NCBI GenBank assembly: GCA_009930355.1
Contig: RZYK01000143.1
Location: 1-5,335, forward strand
DNA length: 5,335 nt
Source of the DNA: Campylobacterota bacterium
GTDB lineage: Bacteria > Campylobacterota > Campylobacteria > Campylobacterales > Sulfurospirillaceae
Reading direction: 5' to 3'
The notes under the pieces were generated by a model. That model was not told where the DNA came from. It worked only from the letters and a program-made list of their open reading frames with translations, and did not search any database. Both the position numbers and the translations under genes were made by a program. Numbering within the stretch: the first letter of the stretch is position 1; each line of letters starts with the position of its first letter. Shown here one piece after another: positions 4,676 to 5,335 of the stretch.

Positions 4676-5335
4676 TTACCCTTCTCTCAACGCCTTAGCA
4701 ATCAATTCTATCGGGTTTTTAAAGATAACATCCACCTTTTGACCGTGCATGGCATCGCCTAGTTGCATACGACACGCACTGCACTCTGCACTCACGTACT
4801 CAGCCCCTGTCTCTTTAATCATCGCAGCCTTTGGAAGTCCTGCGGCTTTGGCGAAGCGGTAGTTGCCTGTTTGCATGGTAACTCCTCCAAACCCACAACA
4901 GCGATTTGGGTCACTCATCTCTTTAATGGTGTAGTTTTGTGAAATTAAATTGCGTGGCTCTTTCCAAACCCCTTGCATTTTGCGTGCGTGACATGGGTCA
5001 TGGTAGGTAACGACTTCACTTTTGCGAGCTTTGGTCGCTAAGATTTCAGCGAGGTTTGTTTTTTTCTCCAAATACTCTGTTGCCATAAAAATATGCGGGC
5101 TAATCGCCTCCGCACGCTCTTTCCACTCAGGTTGGTCATGGAAAAATTTCGCATAGTCCTCTTTAATCATCGCACTACAGGTCGCCTCAGGAATGATGAT
5201 GGCATCAAGTTCGTTTACGAAACCTTCAATATACTTGATATTAAATTTCGCCAAAGCATCCACACTGTCAAAATCACCCGTAAAGTATTGAGGAGCGCCA
5301 CAGCATTTTTGTTGTTTTATGAGGTAAGCGTCTAT
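4676..5335 (-). CDS. CCG-domain iron-sulfur oxidoreductase subunit (GlcF/HdrB/LldE-like), N-terminus beyond window
   Basis: The open frame runs from the window edge (5335) to TAA at 4676 and gives the C-terminal 219 residues. There is no true start here; the GTG at 5263 is an internal Val. Two CCG domains are visible. The first shows CCGAPQYFTGD (C11, C12, counted from the window edge) and ATCSAM (C53), where the last Cys of the usual C-x-x-C is Met. The second is complete: HDPCH (C115), NRCCGFGG (C146, C147) and SAECSAC (C185, C188). Such CCG repeats bind Fe-S clusters in heterodisulfide reductase subunit B, glycolate oxidase GlcF, lactate-utilisation LutA/LldE and epsilonproteobacterial fumarate/succinate enzymes (SdhE/MfrE). 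Which one applies cannot be decided from this part. An N-terminal ferredoxin-type domain may lie outside. The protein is probably cytoplasmic or membrane-associated and carries electrons from an oxidised organic acid to the quinone pool. Confidence 0.85.
   Translation of the reverse strand: MDAYLIKQQKCCGAPQYFTGDFDSVDALAKFNIKYIEGFVNELDAIIIPEATCSAMIKEDYAKFFHDQPEWKERAEAISPHIFMATEYLEKKTNLAEILATKARKSEVVTYHDPCHARKMQGVWKEPRNLISQNYTIKEMSDPNRCCGFGGVTMQTGNYRFAKAAGLPKAAMIKETGAEYVSAECSACRMQLGDAMHGQKVDVIFKNPIELIAKALREG

Noticed and set aside
4676..5263. Iron-sulfur gene starting at GTG 5263
   Set aside because: The frame stays open to the window edge and contains the first CCG motif upstream of that codon, so the GTG is an internal Val.

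Overview
The window looks like chromosome of a Campylobacterota bacterium. The best guess is Sulfurospirillum or a close relative, from the protein styles, the AT-leaning base composition and the mix of genes; no taxonomic marker gene is present, so this is inference. It holds six complete or nearly complete genes, two of them cut by the window ends.

Layout. At the left edge, on the minus strand, is a small heat shock protein (Hsp20) lacking only its C-terminal tail. Upstream of it, also on the minus strand, lies a two-gene unit: ychJ (a SEC-C zinc-motif protein) followed with no spacing by a Crp/Fnr-family regulator, which ends in a likely intrinsic terminator. A 111-bp divergent promoter region separates ychJ from a plus-strand sotB-like sugar efflux transporter of the major facilitator superfamily. 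From about 2813 to 4657 comes a visibly AT-richer block (about 30% G+C in sampled lines, against about 50% in a sampled line of sotB). It carries two overlapping minus-strand genes: a compact HipA-like Ser/Thr kinase, and a protein with a HipA N-terminal-like region followed by a HIRAN domain. At the right edge, on the minus strand, is the C-terminal part of a CCG-domain iron-sulfur oxidoreductase subunit.

How the genes fit together. The HipA-like kinase and the HIRAN protein overlap by 8 nt and form one operon. They look like a horizontally acquired toxin-antitoxin or defence-like module placed where two core genes converge. The kinase keeps the catalytic Asp, Asn and metal-binding Asp but lacks the HipA N-subdomain. 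The partner seems to supply that part in trans, fused to a HIRAN domain, a fold that binds DNA ends in eukaryotic HLTF. No HipB-type antitoxin gene is visible. This is the most interesting part of the window.

A second signal is the palindrome TTTACATGTAAA. Three perfect 12-mers and two further perfect 10-mer cores (TTACATGTAA) occur in 5.3 kb, in hsp20/crp, inside ychJ, at the ychJ/sotB promoters, and just outside both borders of the AT-rich block. That is far more than chance predicts. In two places the motif also sits where a -35 box would be.
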